Shown here piece by piece: positions 63,951-64,000 of a DNA stretch of 64,000 bases. This stretch comes from Pseudomonas sp. JUb42 (GTDB taxonomy: Bacteria > Pseudomonadota > Gammaproteobacteria > Pseudomonadales > Pseudomonadaceae), in the NCBI RefSeq assembly GCF_024807945.1, contig NZ_JANUFD010000016.1:146716-210715 (forward strand), written 5' to 3'. The notes below the pieces were generated by a model, which saw nothing but the letters and a program-made list of their open reading frames with translations, made no database searches and had not been told where the DNA came from. The position numbers and the translations under genes were made by a program. Positions within the stretch are counted from its first letter, which is position 1; the number at the start of each line of letters is the position of its first letter.

Positions 63951-63962
63951 CGCTCTTTAACA
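63951..63962 (+). promoter_or_regulatory. boxA antitermination site in the rRNA leader
   Basis: CGCTCTTTAACA matches the bacterial rrn boxA (TGCTCTTTAACA) except at the first base. The following CAACTGAATCAAGCAATTCG is like other Pseudomonas 16S leaders. The 16S gene should begin to the right of the window. Confidence 0.85.
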
Positions 63963-64000
63963 ACTGAATCAAGCAATTCGTGTGGGTGCTTGCGCTGTAA

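Noticed and set aside
63737..63976. 79-codon minus-strand frame at the right edge
   Set aside because: Lies on the rRNA promoters and leader; no ribosome site and no similarity.

Overview
The window is Pseudomonas chromosomal DNA, most likely from the P. fluorescens/P. putida side of the genus. Protein sequences match Pseudomonas orthologues closely. As far as I recall it, the gene order from about 2.7 kb to the right edge parallels P. aeruginosa PAO1 from PA0575 to the rRNA operon after PA0668. Seven REP/REPIN palindromes of the types common in fluorescent pseudomonads lie between genes. No long tailocin or prophage block is present.

1-2.6 kb: right end of an integrated mobile element. It holds the 3' end of a repA-like helicase gene, a complete IncQ-type repC, three 22-bp iterons with an AT-rich and hairpin-rich stretch (a likely oriV), and a tyrosine recombinase gene pointing away from the 3' end of a tRNA-Ile2(CAT) gene. 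The element continues to the left of the window.

2.6-29.8 kb: housekeeping core. This includes a PAS-GGDEF-EAL protein in the position of RmcA; the macromolecular synthesis genes rpsU-dnaG-rpoD with tsaD divergent; plsY, folB-folK and cca; the prkA-yeaH-spoVR stress cluster; glpE; the lptD-surA-pdxA-rsmA-apaG-apaH series; amgK-murU (peptidoglycan recycling) and a DjlA-like co-chaperone.

29.9-42.8 kb: transport and regulation. A DUF3530 gene is divergent from an AgtS/AgtR two-component pair, followed by an AgtABCD-type ABC importer (5-aminovalerate/GABA in P. aeruginosa). Next comes a self-contained sigma-54 module: an enhancer-binding protein, a 10-4-10 inverted repeat, a near-consensus -24/-12 promoter, an iron alcohol dehydrogenase and a permease.

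42.8-51.7 kb: rpe-gph-trpE, the esterase autotransporter gene estA on the opposite strand, then trpG-trpD-trpC and a lipoate-ligase-like gene. Two nearly identical Trp-rich leader peptides precede trpE and trpG. The first is the in-frame C-terminus of gph. In P. aeruginosa the trpE-trpG interval holds the R/F pyocin cluster; here it holds only estA.

51.7-63.5 kb: vfr, an OsmC protein, speD, coq7, a HIT protein, an SDR, a DUF805 protein, hemJ, argC, erpA, anmK, an M23 peptidase and tyrS. A 13-unit heptamer array follows tyrS. The window ends in a ribosomal RNA operon leader with three stacked promoters and a boxA; the 16S gene itself lies beyond the edge.
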